DNA of 35,035 nucleotides from an uncultured Bacilli bacterium (GTDB lineage: Bacteria; Bacillota_I; Bacilli_A; RFN20; CAG-449): NCBI GenBank assembly GCA_947627505.1, contig CANQWG010000011.1, positions 1 through 35,035 on the forward strand, read 5' to 3'. The notes under the pieces are model-generated. The model saw only the letters and a program-made list of their open reading frames with translations, ran no database searches and was not told where the DNA came from. How positions within the stretch are numbered: position 1 is the stretch's first letter; the number at the start of each line of letters is the position of its first letter. The translations under genes were made by a program, and so were the position numbers. Of the stretch, positions 1 through 6,444 are shown piece by piece.

Positions 1-119
1 GAAAATGCATAAAATTGCCTTTATTTAGCCACTTTTACTCGTTTATTTTTGATTTAACTGTCAAAGATGAGATTATATACTATCAAAGGTAAAAGTAAAC
101 ATAAAAGTGAGGTAATTTT

Positions 120-485
120 ATGAAATTTTTAAAAAATTCAATTTATATAACATTATTAGCCTTAGTTTTTTTAATTATTGGCTATTTTGTTTATTCTTAT
201 ACTCAAATTAATGGAAGTGTAAGCCAAGATGTTTTCAAGCAACAATTTTTTAGAACTAAAGATGAAAAAGGTTTTGTAAGCTTTGGATCATTTAAAAATA
301 CGGTAATTTGCTATGATGATGTTTATTATTTCATCAAAGATCTTACTTATGATAATGGCATTTTTACATTACAAAATAGAGATAATGAAGAAGTTTATAA
401 AATAGTTGCTATTGATGAAAATACTATTTATTTAAGTGATTTTAATACTTATTTTTACAATATTACTTTATTTAACGAGGATTAG
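120..485 (+). CDS. Membrane-anchored small protein of the phage-like element
   Basis: I do not recognise this 121-aa protein. It starts with a short basic segment and one hydrophobic span (about residues 8-27), followed by about 90 residues rich in Asp, Tyr, Phe and Asn, so it is probably a single-pass protein with its soluble part outside. A GAGG ribosome binding site lies at 109-112, just upstream of the ATG. The stop codon is followed 4 nt later by the methyltransferase start, so the two are probably co-transcribed. In a filamentous phage a protein of this kind could be a minor coat or attachment protein, but nothing in the sequence proves that. Confidence 0.65.
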   Translation: MKFLKNSIYITLLALVFLIIGYFVYSYTQINGSVSQDVFKQQFFRTKDEKGFVSFGSFKNTVICYDDVYYFIKDLTYDNGIFTLQNRDNEEVYKIVAIDENTIYLSDFNTYFYNITLFNED

Positions 486-489
486 AAAA

Positions 490-1227
490 ATGAGTGAAGA
501 TTTTGAATTAAATAATATATATAATCTAGATTCTTATTCTGCAGTCAAAAAAATAAATGATAAATCCGTTGATTGTATCTATATCGATATTCCTTATTTG
601 TTTTATAAAGGTGGTAAATCATCAACTTTAATTGGTCAGCGATTATGTGATGTTTATAAAGATATAAAAGATTTTTCAAATGGTATTGATTATTCAATTT
701 TTGATGATTTTAAAAGAATTATGAAAAAAATAAATATTTTTATATGGTGTAGTACGCGACAAATGAAAGAAGTAATTAATTATTGGTTATCAATTAAAAA
801 TGTAAAAATGGAATTGTTTGTATGGTGTAAAACTAATCCGGTTCCAAAAAATAATTGTTTATTAACTAATGTCGAATATTGTTTATGGTTTCGTGATGTA
901 AACGTAAAAGTAAATGGCGATTATCACAATAAGTCAAAATACTATGTTTCGGTTATTAATCGAATTGATAAGAAATTGTATAAGCATGCAACAATTAAAC
1001 CTTTAGATTTTGTTAAAAATCATATTTTATGTGCAACTAGTGAAAATGATTTAGTTGTTGATTTTTTTAGCGGTTCTGGAACGACAGCTGTCGCTTGTAA
1101 AGAATTAAAACGTAATTTTATTTGTTTTGAAATAAAAAAAGAAAATTATATTAATTCCTTAAAACGTTTAAATAATGACTTTATTAATGATGAATTAAGG
1201 AAATTTGAACAGATTAAATTATTTTAG
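490..1227 (+). CDS. DNA methyltransferase, N6-adenine/N4-cytosine type (beta-class motif order)
   Basis: This 245-aa protein carries the catalytic motif IV as DIPY at residues 33-36 (a variant of DPPY) and the SAM-binding motif I as DFFSGSGTT at about 191-199. Having motif IV before motif I is the beta-class order of amino-methyltransferases, and the central region (about 60-170) would be the target-recognition part. The ATG at 490 is chosen over an in-frame ATG at 436 because a CGAGG site sits 9 nt upstream and the longer form would overlap most of the preceding gene's end. No restriction endonuclease is seen nearby, so it is an orphan enzyme. It probably protects the element's DNA from host restriction or tunes its replication; the recognition sequence cannot be read from the protein. 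Confidence 0.85.
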   Translation: MSEDFELNNIYNLDSYSAVKKINDKSVDCIYIDIPYLFYKGGKSSTLIGQRLCDVYKDIKDFSNGIDYSIFDDFKRIMKKINIFIWCSTRQMKEVINYWLSIKNVKMELFVWCKTNPVPKNNCLLTNVEYCLWFRDVNVKVNGDYHNKSKYYVSVINRIDKKLYKHATIKPLDFVKNHILCATSENDLVVDFFSGSGTTAVACKELKRNFICFEIKKENYINSLKRLNNDFINDELRKFEQIKLF

Positions 1228-1239
1228 CGAGGTGGGAAA

Positions 1240-1521
1240 ATGAAATTACACGAGATTAAGATCAAAGATAATTATTATTATGCATTGATTCATGGCTATA
1301 AATCTTTTGAATTAAGGAAAAATGATAGAAATTATCAAGTTGGCGATTTAATTCATTTTGTTGATGTTAACGGAAATGATTTTTTGAATGAATCATTTAA
1401 TTTATTTATTATTACTTATGTTTTAAAAAATGTTTCTGAATATGGATTAAATGAAAATTATTGTATTTTATCAATTCAAAAATATAGCAGTGAATTACTA
1501 AAAGGATTGAAATTGTTATGA
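1240..1521 (+). CDS. DUF3850 / ASCH-like domain protein
   Basis: This 93-aa protein matches the pattern of the DUF3850 family (PF12961, ASCH-like fold): it begins with MKLHEIKI, has a central FELRKNDRNYQVGDLIHF stretch at about residues 29-46, and ends with a GLNENYCILSI strand. Such proteins are common in phages and mobile elements and belong to a superfamily with RNA-related folds, but their role is not established. A GAGGTGGG ribosome binding site precedes the start. Its TGA stop overlaps the ATG of the next gene (ATGA), which implies translational coupling to the Zot-like protein. Confidence 0.8.
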   Translation: MKLHEIKIKDNYYYALIHGYKSFELRKNDRNYQVGDLIHFVDVNGNDFLNESFNLFIITYVLKNVSEYGLNENYCILSIQKYSSELLKGLKLL

Positions 1522-3662
1522 TAAGATTTTTAAAGAAAATTGATTATCGTTATATTGTTTCTGGAGTCATTTTAATATGGATCATATCGTTAAGTTTTAT
1601 ATTTAAGGATTCATTTGTTCGTGTTTGGGAATCATTAAAAGATTTTGGATTATCAATAGCTTATTATTTTTGTGAGCTTTTTTATCTACCTTATAATATT
1701 AAACCTACCATTAATGATTTAAGTGTTTCTTCGTTAAAAATAATTAGTGATTTTAACATTTTTGATTTTTCTAATTTTCAAACTTTTTTCGATGTTGGAT
1801 TTAATATGATATTTAATATAGATACATTATTAAGATATTTGAATAAAGTTGCGGATTTTCTATCATCAACAACAAGATTTTTATTAATTTTTGCTCCGTT
1901 AGTGCTGTTAATTATTTTAAAATATCGAACTTATTTTAGCGAAAATGATAATAAGCTTAATAGTGATTCAAAGTTTCTAAAAATATTTAAACAGATTGAG
2001 TTAAAATTTTATAATCCGATTAAAAATTGGTTGATTGATTTGTTTCATTTTTTCTTTAGTAAAAAATTTTTTGTAATAATTACATTGTTGATGTTTAGTA
2101 TTTATTTTAATGTGATTACTATAATTGTTGAATTTTTCGCTTATTATTTTTATTTGGTCATTTCTTTTGATTTTTTATCCCTTTTCAAACAATTATATAA
2201 ATTTGTAATTGATCTTTATCCTCTTTTTAGATTTGTGCCACTTCCAATATGGTTAATTTTAGCTGTTTATTTAATTAGTAATATTAGAAAAAATATTGCT
2301 TATGGTATTTTGAATCACTATGAAATGAAAAATCGTGGTTATATAAATTCAATCGGTCAAGTAAGTATGATATGCGCTCCAATGGGCAAAGGCAAGACAA
2401 CGGTCTTAACGGACATGGCATTAAGTCAAGAAGTAATGTTTCGTGATAAAGCTTTTGAAATGATTTTAGAGAACGATTTAAAATTTCCGTTTTTCCCTTT
2501 TATTGTTTTTGAAAAAGAAATTCAACGAGCGATGTATTATCACGAAATATTTAATTTAGCTAGTGCTAGATTATGGCTTAAAAAAAAGAGAATTCGTTTT
2601 GAAAAGAACAACGATAAAAGTAAATGCTTTGATTATGATTTTAGTAAATATGGATTGTACTACGATGATAATTTAAAAAGAATACATTTATTTGAGATGT
2701 TAGAAAATTACGTTCAGTTGTATTTTATTTATGTTATCGAAAGTAGTTTACTAGTAACAAATTATAGTATCCGTGAAGATAATGTTTTGCAAGATCTAGG
2801 AAATTTTCCAATGTGGCATAGTGATTTCTTTAGATCTAATACGGATTATATGGACGCTTTTTCTCGGCATTCACATATTTTAGATTTCGATATGTTGCGA
2901 CTTGGAAAAAAAGTTATTGATAATAATATTAAATCTAATGCTTTTGAATTTGGTGTTGTAGTTATTACTGAGGGCGGAAAAGAACGTAAGAATACGCTTG
3001 AGCTAAAAGAAACTAAAAAGAACGTTGAACAAACGAATCAAAAGAATGATTTGTTTAATATGTGGCTTAAAATGGCTCGACACTCGGCAACTATCGATAA
3101 TTATCCTTTCATTAAAGTTTTAATTGATGAACAGCGCCCCGAATCAATGGGAGCAGATGTTAGAGAGTTATGTGAGAAGATTATTTTTATTCGCGATAAA
3201 AAAGATACGAAAACTCCGTTAATGTTTTTCTATTTTGAAACGATGATTTATGACTTTTTAAAAAGTAAATTCAGTAATATTTATTATCGATATAGATTTG
3301 TCCGTTCGGATAATACTTTATTTATTTATTTGTTAAAAAAATTAGTAAGTAAGTACATTCATTATTATGAACGTTTAAAAAATACATTTAGTTATCGTAA
3401 GTTAATAATCGAAAGCGAAAAAGGTACTTTAGACAATAATTTTGAAAAAAACGATTATTACATTATGGATAAAAAAATTTATAGTAATAGATTTTCTACC
3501 GCGTGTTTTAGTGAATTTTTTGAGTATAAGAGTTTAGCGAGTTCTTTAGGATTAAATGATTTAGAAGAATACGAATCAGAAAAGGCAACTTTAAATGAAT
3601 TGAATCATCAAAGTTCCTATTTCATTAATGAATTAATGGAATATACGCAAAGAAAGGAATAA
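1518..3662 (+). CDS. Zot/pI-type phage assembly ATPase with long N-terminal membrane domain
   Basis: This 714-aa protein has several hydrophobic spans in its first roughly 265 residues (near 15-32, 112-130, 180-200, 205-225 and 240-255), then a P-loop APMGKGKTT at about 286-294 and a Walker B-like VLIDEQ segment near residue 530. A P-loop ATPase joined to membrane spans, encoded immediately upstream of an HUH Rep, is the pattern of the filamentous-phage morphogenesis protein pI/Zot, which extrudes phage ssDNA through the inner membrane. It is larger than the usual 350-450 aa, and its membrane part is N-terminal rather than C-terminal. A conjugative coupling-type ATPase is the main alternative. 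The name Zot refers to a historical toxin label and does not imply toxicity. Confidence 0.7.
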   Translation: MIRFLKKIDYRYIVSGVILIWIISLSFIFKDSFVRVWESLKDFGLSIAYYFCELFYLPYNIKPTINDLSVSSLKIISDFNIFDFSNFQTFFDVGFNMIFNIDTLLRYLNKVADFLSSTTRFLLIFAPLVLLIILKYRTYFSENDNKLNSDSKFLKIFKQIELKFYNPIKNWLIDLFHFFFSKKFFVIITLLMFSIYFNVITIIVEFFAYYFYLVISFDFLSLFKQLYKFVIDLYPLFRFVPLPIWLILAVYLISNIRKNIAYGILNHYEMKNRGYINSIGQVSMICAPMGKGKTTVLTDMALSQEVMFRDKAFEMILENDLKFPFFPFIVFEKEIQRAMYYHEIFNLASARLWLKKKRIRFEKNNDKSKCFDYDFSKYGLYYDDNLKRIHLFEMLENYVQLYFIYVIESSLLVTNYSIREDNVLQDLGNFPMWHSDFFRSNTDYMDAFSRHSHILDFDMLRLGKKVIDNNIKSNAFEFGVVVITEGGKERKNTLELKETKKNVEQTNQKNDLFNMWLKMARHSATIDNYPFIKVLIDEQRPESMGADVRELCEKIIFIRDKKDTKTPLMFFYFETMIYDFLKSKFSNIYYRYRFVRSDNTLFIYLLKKLVSKYIHYYERLKNTFSYRKLIIESEKGTLDNNFEKNDYYIMDKKIYSNRFSTACFSEFFEYKSLASSLGLNDLEEYESEKATLNELNHQSSYFINELMEYTQRKE

Positions 3663-3667
3663 CTAAA

Positions 3668-4558
3668 ATGGAAAATAATTTATATCGAATTAATAATGAC
3701 GGCTCACATTTTGTTGGTGTTAAATATATCAAAACTCGTAGTGGCGATGAATCGATTTTAAAGAATTATACAAGCGAGTTTTGTTATCAGCACGGCAAGC
3801 CTAGAATTAAGCGGAAGTCTGGCGATGAAGAATCTGATGTTTATAAAATATTAAAGGAATCTTACTTAAATTGTTTGCAGTATGAAAAGCGAGATCGATT
3901 AATAATGATGAAACAATATTTAAAGGATCATGATTATGAATTGTCCGATGATACGATTAATAATTTTTTATCGCGTCAATATAAAAATTTGAAAAATCGT
4001 GTTGAACGTTTTAAAAAGAAAGCGTTAAACAACGAATGGAATTATTTTGTAACGATTACTTATGATGAATCAAAACACGATGAATTTAGCTTTAAAGAAA
4101 AATTAAAAAAATGTTTAGCCAATTTGCATACGCGATGTGGTTATAAATATATGGGTGTCTTTGAACGATCGAAAATTGGTCGCTTGCATTTTCATTGTTT
4201 AATGAATATTCCAAGCGGTTCAATGAAAGGAAAAATTGTTGAGATTAAAGACTATTCAACTAGCGATAAAAAAATGAGAATTACGCATATTAATACGTTT
4301 TTTGAAAAACGTTTTGGTAGGAACGATTTTGTAAGGATTAATTCAAAAGAATTAATGCACGATAATACTATTTCTTATCTGTTAAAATACATTAGTAAAA
4401 GCGATGAACCTATTTTTTATTCCAGAGGAATAGCAACGTTCTTATTTTTGCAACTGACTAATAATGATGTTGTTACTTGCTTTGGCGATCTGTTGATTAG
4501 GTACGTTTTGTTTGATGATATTTTAGAGAATAATAGTTTAATTAAAATGAGGTGTTAA
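3668..4558 (+). CDS. HUH-endonuclease replication initiator (rolling-circle Rep)
   Basis: This 296-aa protein shows the three motifs of rolling-circle initiators. Motif I is FVTITYD at about residues 127-133. Motif II is the metal-binding HFH at 174-176 in a GRLHFHCLM context. Motif III is YLLKY at 237-241, whose Tyr237 or Tyr241 would nick the DNA and form the covalent 5' linkage. It would start rolling-circle replication of the element's circular form at a double-strand origin. A GGAAT-type ribosome binding site at the end of the preceding gene, only 5 nt away, couples it to the Zot-like gene. The hairpin-rich region immediately downstream is the natural candidate for its origin. Confidence 0.85.
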   Translation: MENNLYRINNDGSHFVGVKYIKTRSGDESILKNYTSEFCYQHGKPRIKRKSGDEESDVYKILKESYLNCLQYEKRDRLIMMKQYLKDHDYELSDDTINNFLSRQYKNLKNRVERFKKKALNNEWNYFVTITYDESKHDEFSFKEKLKKCLANLHTRCGYKYMGVFERSKIGRLHFHCLMNIPSGSMKGKIVEIKDYSTSDKKMRITHINTFFEKRFGRNDFVRINSKELMHDNTISYLLKYISKSDEPIFYSRGIATFLFLQLTNNDVVTCFGDLLIRYVLFDDILENNSLIKMRC

Positions 4559-4565
4559 CTAAAAA

Positions 4566-4698
4566 AAATTTTAACTTTTTTTCGGTGAGTGGCAAAAAAA
4601 TACTGCATTCTTTCAATATTAATGTTTTATCGCATATAATAAAAATCCAAATCATACGCTTAAATTGCTAAATTTTAACTTTTTTCGTATGAGTTGGC
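4566..4698 (+). repeat. Imperfect direct repeat pair, about 28 bp, 104 bp apart
   Basis: Copy one (4566-4593) and copy two (4670-4698) share AAATTTTAACTTTTTT followed by CG, TGAG and TGGC, with small indels. Between them lies a perfect TATAAT box (4635-4640). An inverted repeat TCATACG (4652-4658) / CGTATGA (4686-4692) overlaps copy two. Located directly after rep, this fits an origin or regulatory region better than coding DNA. The function is inferred only. Confidence 0.55.
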
Positions 4699-5002
4699 GA
4701 AGTCGAAAAATGCGATAAAAAAGGATTGTCAATGTCTAGGGTTTCCTTGTTATGCCCTACGGGAAATAATAAGGCACGGCATTTACAATTCTTTAATTAA
4801 TATTGTTTTGATGTTGTTTTTTGTCGTTTTTTTATTAACGAGCTTAATTGATTTTATATTAAATGGAAACTTGGCAAAGAAAAAAAGGCAAATTCGCCGT
4901 TTCTTTGCCAAGCATTTAATTAAAGAAAGTAGTCGGTACACACCTATTTATTGGCGGTGCGCTTGCGCGCCGACACTTGTTTATATAAATAGGTGTGTCT
5001 AA
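4694..5002 (+). CDS. Possible small membrane protein (doubtful ORF)
   Basis: This open frame of 102 codons begins with TTG and has no convincing ribosome binding site. In its favour, residues about 31-57 form a believable membrane span followed by a strongly basic segment (KKKRQIRRFF), and small membrane proteins are usual in filamentous phages. Against it, both strong hairpins at 4870-4998 lie inside the frame, and its C-terminal 25 residues are simply the translation of the second hairpin. It may be a real minor coat-type protein with a different start, or a chance frame across an origin region. Confidence 0.3.
   Translation: MAKSKNAIKKDCQCLGFPCYALREIIRHGIYNSLINIVLMLFFVVFLLTSLIDFILNGNLAKKKRQIRRFFAKHLIKESSRYTPIYWRCACAPTLVYINRCV
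4870..4912 (+). repeat. Hairpin 1: 13-bp perfect inverted repeat
   Basis: CTTGGCAAAGAAA (4870-4882) pairs perfectly with TTTCTTTGCCAAG (4900-4912). A short inner GGC/GCC (4887-4889 / 4896-4898) can extend the structure. No T-run follows, so it is not an ordinary terminator. In single-stranded phage DNA it would fold stably, as origin or packaging hairpins do. Confidence 0.75.
4938..4998 (+). repeat. Hairpin 2: 14-bp perfect inverted repeat with GC-rich inner stem
   Basis: ACACACCTATTTAT (4938-4951) pairs with ATAAATAGGTGTGT (4985-4998). The loop holds a GC-rich inner hairpin (about 4956-4971, GGTGC paired to GCGCC with one G-T pair), which stands out in otherwise very AT-rich DNA. It lies just upstream of the transposase ribosome binding site. 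It could be a ssDNA origin or packaging signal of the phage, or a leader structure limiting transposase expression. Confidence 0.75.
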
Positions 5003-5035
5003 TGCTCATTTATAGTTTTTGGAGGTAAAATAGTT

Positions 5036-6019
5036 ATGTTATGTGAAGTTGAAGTTGAAAGAAAAAAGCATTATTTTAATTATCCGTATAGCGCAAAAGA
5101 AAAGTTAAAAGCTTTAAACTTGTTAAAAAGTAGTACTTTTGAATTTGTCGCACATCGCTATCATTGTACAATTCAAACTCTTTATCGTTGGAAACGTCAA
5201 TTTGACGGAACTCTTGCAAGTTTAGAAAACGGATCACACGTTCCGTTAACTCCGAATCCGCGTGAACAAACAATCGAAGAAAAAAAACATATTCAAGATC
5301 TAATAAGGCGCAATCCTAATATAAGTCTTAATGAATTATATGGTAAGTTACGAGTAAATTATGGTTATTCCAGAAATCCCGTAACGCTTTATCGTTATCT
5401 TAGAAAAAATAATTATTTTAAGAATCTTTCAAAAGATAGAAAAAATTATAAACCTAAGAAATATTTTACTCCACTTTCGCTTGGCGAAAAAATGCAACTC
5501 GATGTTAAGGTTGTTCCTTACGATTGTCGAACAAAGGAAGTTCCTTTCGACATGAAGTTTTATCAGTATACTATAATCGATGAATGTACTAGAGAACGAT
5601 TTATTTATCCTTACAAAGAGCAAAACGCAGATTCTACTTGTGATTTTGTGATACGTGCTATTAATTATTTCGGTTATAAACCGAAAGTAATTCAAACTGA
5701 CAACGGACAAGAATTTACTTTTTTAAAGCAATATGGAAAAATACATAAGTTTGATTTACTTTGTGAAAAATTAGGAATTGAGCATAAGCTTATTAAACCT
5801 CGTACTCCTCGCCATAATGGTAAAGTTGAACGTTCTCATAGAAATGATAACGAACGTTTTTATAGATATTTAAAATTTTATAGTTACGAAGATCTAGTTA
5901 GGCAGATGAAAGCATATTTAAAACGATCTAATAACATTCCTACAAGTGTTTTAGGTTGGAAAACTCCGATTGAAAAACGTAAAGAAATAATGTTAAGTGA
6001 TTTTGGGGTTGTTGAGTAA
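5036..6019 (+). CDS. DDE transposase/integrase (rve-type, IS481/IS3-like)
   Basis: This 327-aa protein has an N-terminal helix-turn-helix (about residues 20-52, with the TLYRWKRQF recognition-helix pattern) and an integrase core. The catalytic acids are Asp near 155 (QLDVKVV), Asp near 221 (QTDNGQEF) and Glu near 264 (GKVERSH). The second Asp and Glu are 43 residues apart, somewhat more than the classic 35, owing to a short insertion. A strong GGAGGT site lies at 5021-5026. The frame is intact, so the enzyme could be active. I see no IS-type terminal inverted repeats hugging this gene, so it may act as the recombinase of the whole element rather than belong to a separate insertion sequence. 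Confidence 0.88.
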   Translation: MLCEVEVERKKHYFNYPYSAKEKLKALNLLKSSTFEFVAHRYHCTIQTLYRWKRQFDGTLASLENGSHVPLTPNPREQTIEEKKHIQDLIRRNPNISLNELYGKLRVNYGYSRNPVTLYRYLRKNNYFKNLSKDRKNYKPKKYFTPLSLGEKMQLDVKVVPYDCRTKEVPFDMKFYQYTIIDECTRERFIYPYKEQNADSTCDFVIRAINYFGYKPKVIQTDNGQEFTFLKQYGKIHKFDLLCEKLGIEHKLIKPRTPRHNGKVERSHRNDNERFYRYLKFYSYEDLVRQMKAYLKRSNNIPTSVLGWKTPIEKRKEIMLSDFGVVE

Positions 6020-6037
6020 AATATTTTTTGTTATAAT
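6009..6037 (+). promoter_or_regulatory. Promoter of the coat-like gene
   Basis: TTGTTG (6009-6014) and a perfect TATAAT (6032-6037) are separated by 17 bp. The box overlaps the end of the transposase gene and drives the 58-aa gene alone, which is followed by its own terminator. Confidence 0.7.
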
Positions 6038-6060
6038 TCTCGCAGATTGGGGGAATTATA

Positions 6061-6237
6061 GTGAATTTTAATTTTTTAGAACATGTTGTTGATACTCCAA
6101 AAGACACTACTGGAGTTTATATTAATAATCCACCATACGAAAATTATAATTGGTTATTATTAGTAATATTTGTTTTAGTAGTGCTTATTTTTGGAATTAT
6201 TTATTTTGCAACGCGAAATAAGCAAAAGGAAAAATAA
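6061..6237 (+). CDS. Candidate major coat protein, 58-aa single-span protein
   Basis: The reading frame starts with GTG, 7 nt after a GGGGG ribosome binding site (6049-6053), and ends with TAA. The protein has a hydrophilic N-terminal half of about 30 residues containing acidic residues, a hydrophobic span WLLLVIFVLVVLIFGIIYF (about 31-49), and a basic tail ATRNKQKEK. This layout (acidic or polar head, one span, basic DNA-facing tail, 50-60 aa) is that of mature filamentous-phage major coat proteins. A dedicated strong promoter and a perfect terminator fit a highly expressed structural gene. No cleavable signal peptide is visible. The identity is an inference from architecture and context. 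Confidence 0.6.
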   Translation: MNFNFLEHVVDTPKDTTGVYINNPPYENYNWLLLVIFVLVVLIFGIIYFATRNKQKEK

Positions 6238-6240
6238 ATT

Positions 6241-6265
6241 AAGCATCAAAAGATGCTTTTTTTTT
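6241..6265 (+). terminator. Rho-independent terminator after the coat-like gene
   Basis: AAGCATC (6241-6247) pairs with GATGCTT (6252-6258) across an AAAA loop and is followed by a T-run to 6265. Confidence 0.9.
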
Positions 6266-6280
6266 GAAAAATTTTTCGCG

Positions 6281-6296
6281 AAACCCCTAGGGGTTT
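6281..6296. repeat. 16-bp perfect palindrome near the right edge of the element
   Basis: AAACCCCTAGGGGTTT is a perfect palindrome with a GC core in AT-rich DNA, 15 bp after the terminator. It may mark the element boundary, a recombination site or an operator. I found no second copy in the window. Confidence 0.6.
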
Positions 6297-6388
6297 TATT
6301 GCTATTGATTGTCTATTTCTCTTTTTTTCTTTTTTAATTATTTTTTTTAAAATGTCATTGACAATTCATCACACTTTAAAATAACTCT

Positions 6389-6417
6389 TTAATTATTTCC
6401 TTCATTCATTTTATAAT
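6389..6417 (+). promoter_or_regulatory. Promoter of the YumC-type reductase
   Basis: TATAAT (6412-6417) lies 17 bp after a weak TTAATT box (6389-6394). An AAGGAG ribosome binding site precedes the ATG at 6445. Confidence 0.5.
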
Positions 6418-6444
6418 AGTATAAACAAAAAAAGGAGACAATTT

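Larger units (their letters stand above)
1..6265 (+). mobile_element. Inovirus-like (filamentous phage) integrated element, left end not in window
   Basis: A run of same-strand, very AT-rich genes contains the hallmark pair of filamentous phages: a membrane-anchored Zot/pI-type ATPase followed directly by an HUH rolling-circle Rep. Around these are a DNA methyltransferase, a DUF3850 protein, a DDE transposase/integrase and a coat-like 58-aa membrane protein. The first four genes after the leader are tightly packed, with short gaps or ATGA overlaps. The right limit is set at the terminator after the coat-like gene; the true end could lie anywhere up to about 6357, where a TTGACA box in front of the next chromosomal gene appears. 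The left end is outside the window. That this is a phage rather than a plasmid-like integrated element is an inference from gene content. Confidence 0.7.

Noticed and set aside
436-489. Longer methyltransferase start at 436
   Set aside because: It would overlap the end of the previous gene and has no binding site; the ATG at 490 has CGAGG at the right distance.
1518-3662. Secreted toxin because of the Zot label
   Set aside because: The protein is a membrane ATPase of phage assembly type; the toxin label is historical.
4870-4998. Terminal inverted repeats of an insertion sequence
   Set aside because: Both arms of each repeat lie on the same side of the transposase and no matching copy follows it at 6020-6440.
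5076-5710. Minus-strand frames across the transposase
   Set aside because: They are mirror frames of an intact, motif-bearing gene.
6266-6444. Xer/dif-like attachment site or tRNA attachment at the right edge
   Set aside because: No sequence close to the Bacillota dif consensus and no tRNA is visible; only a CCCCTAGGGG palindrome.
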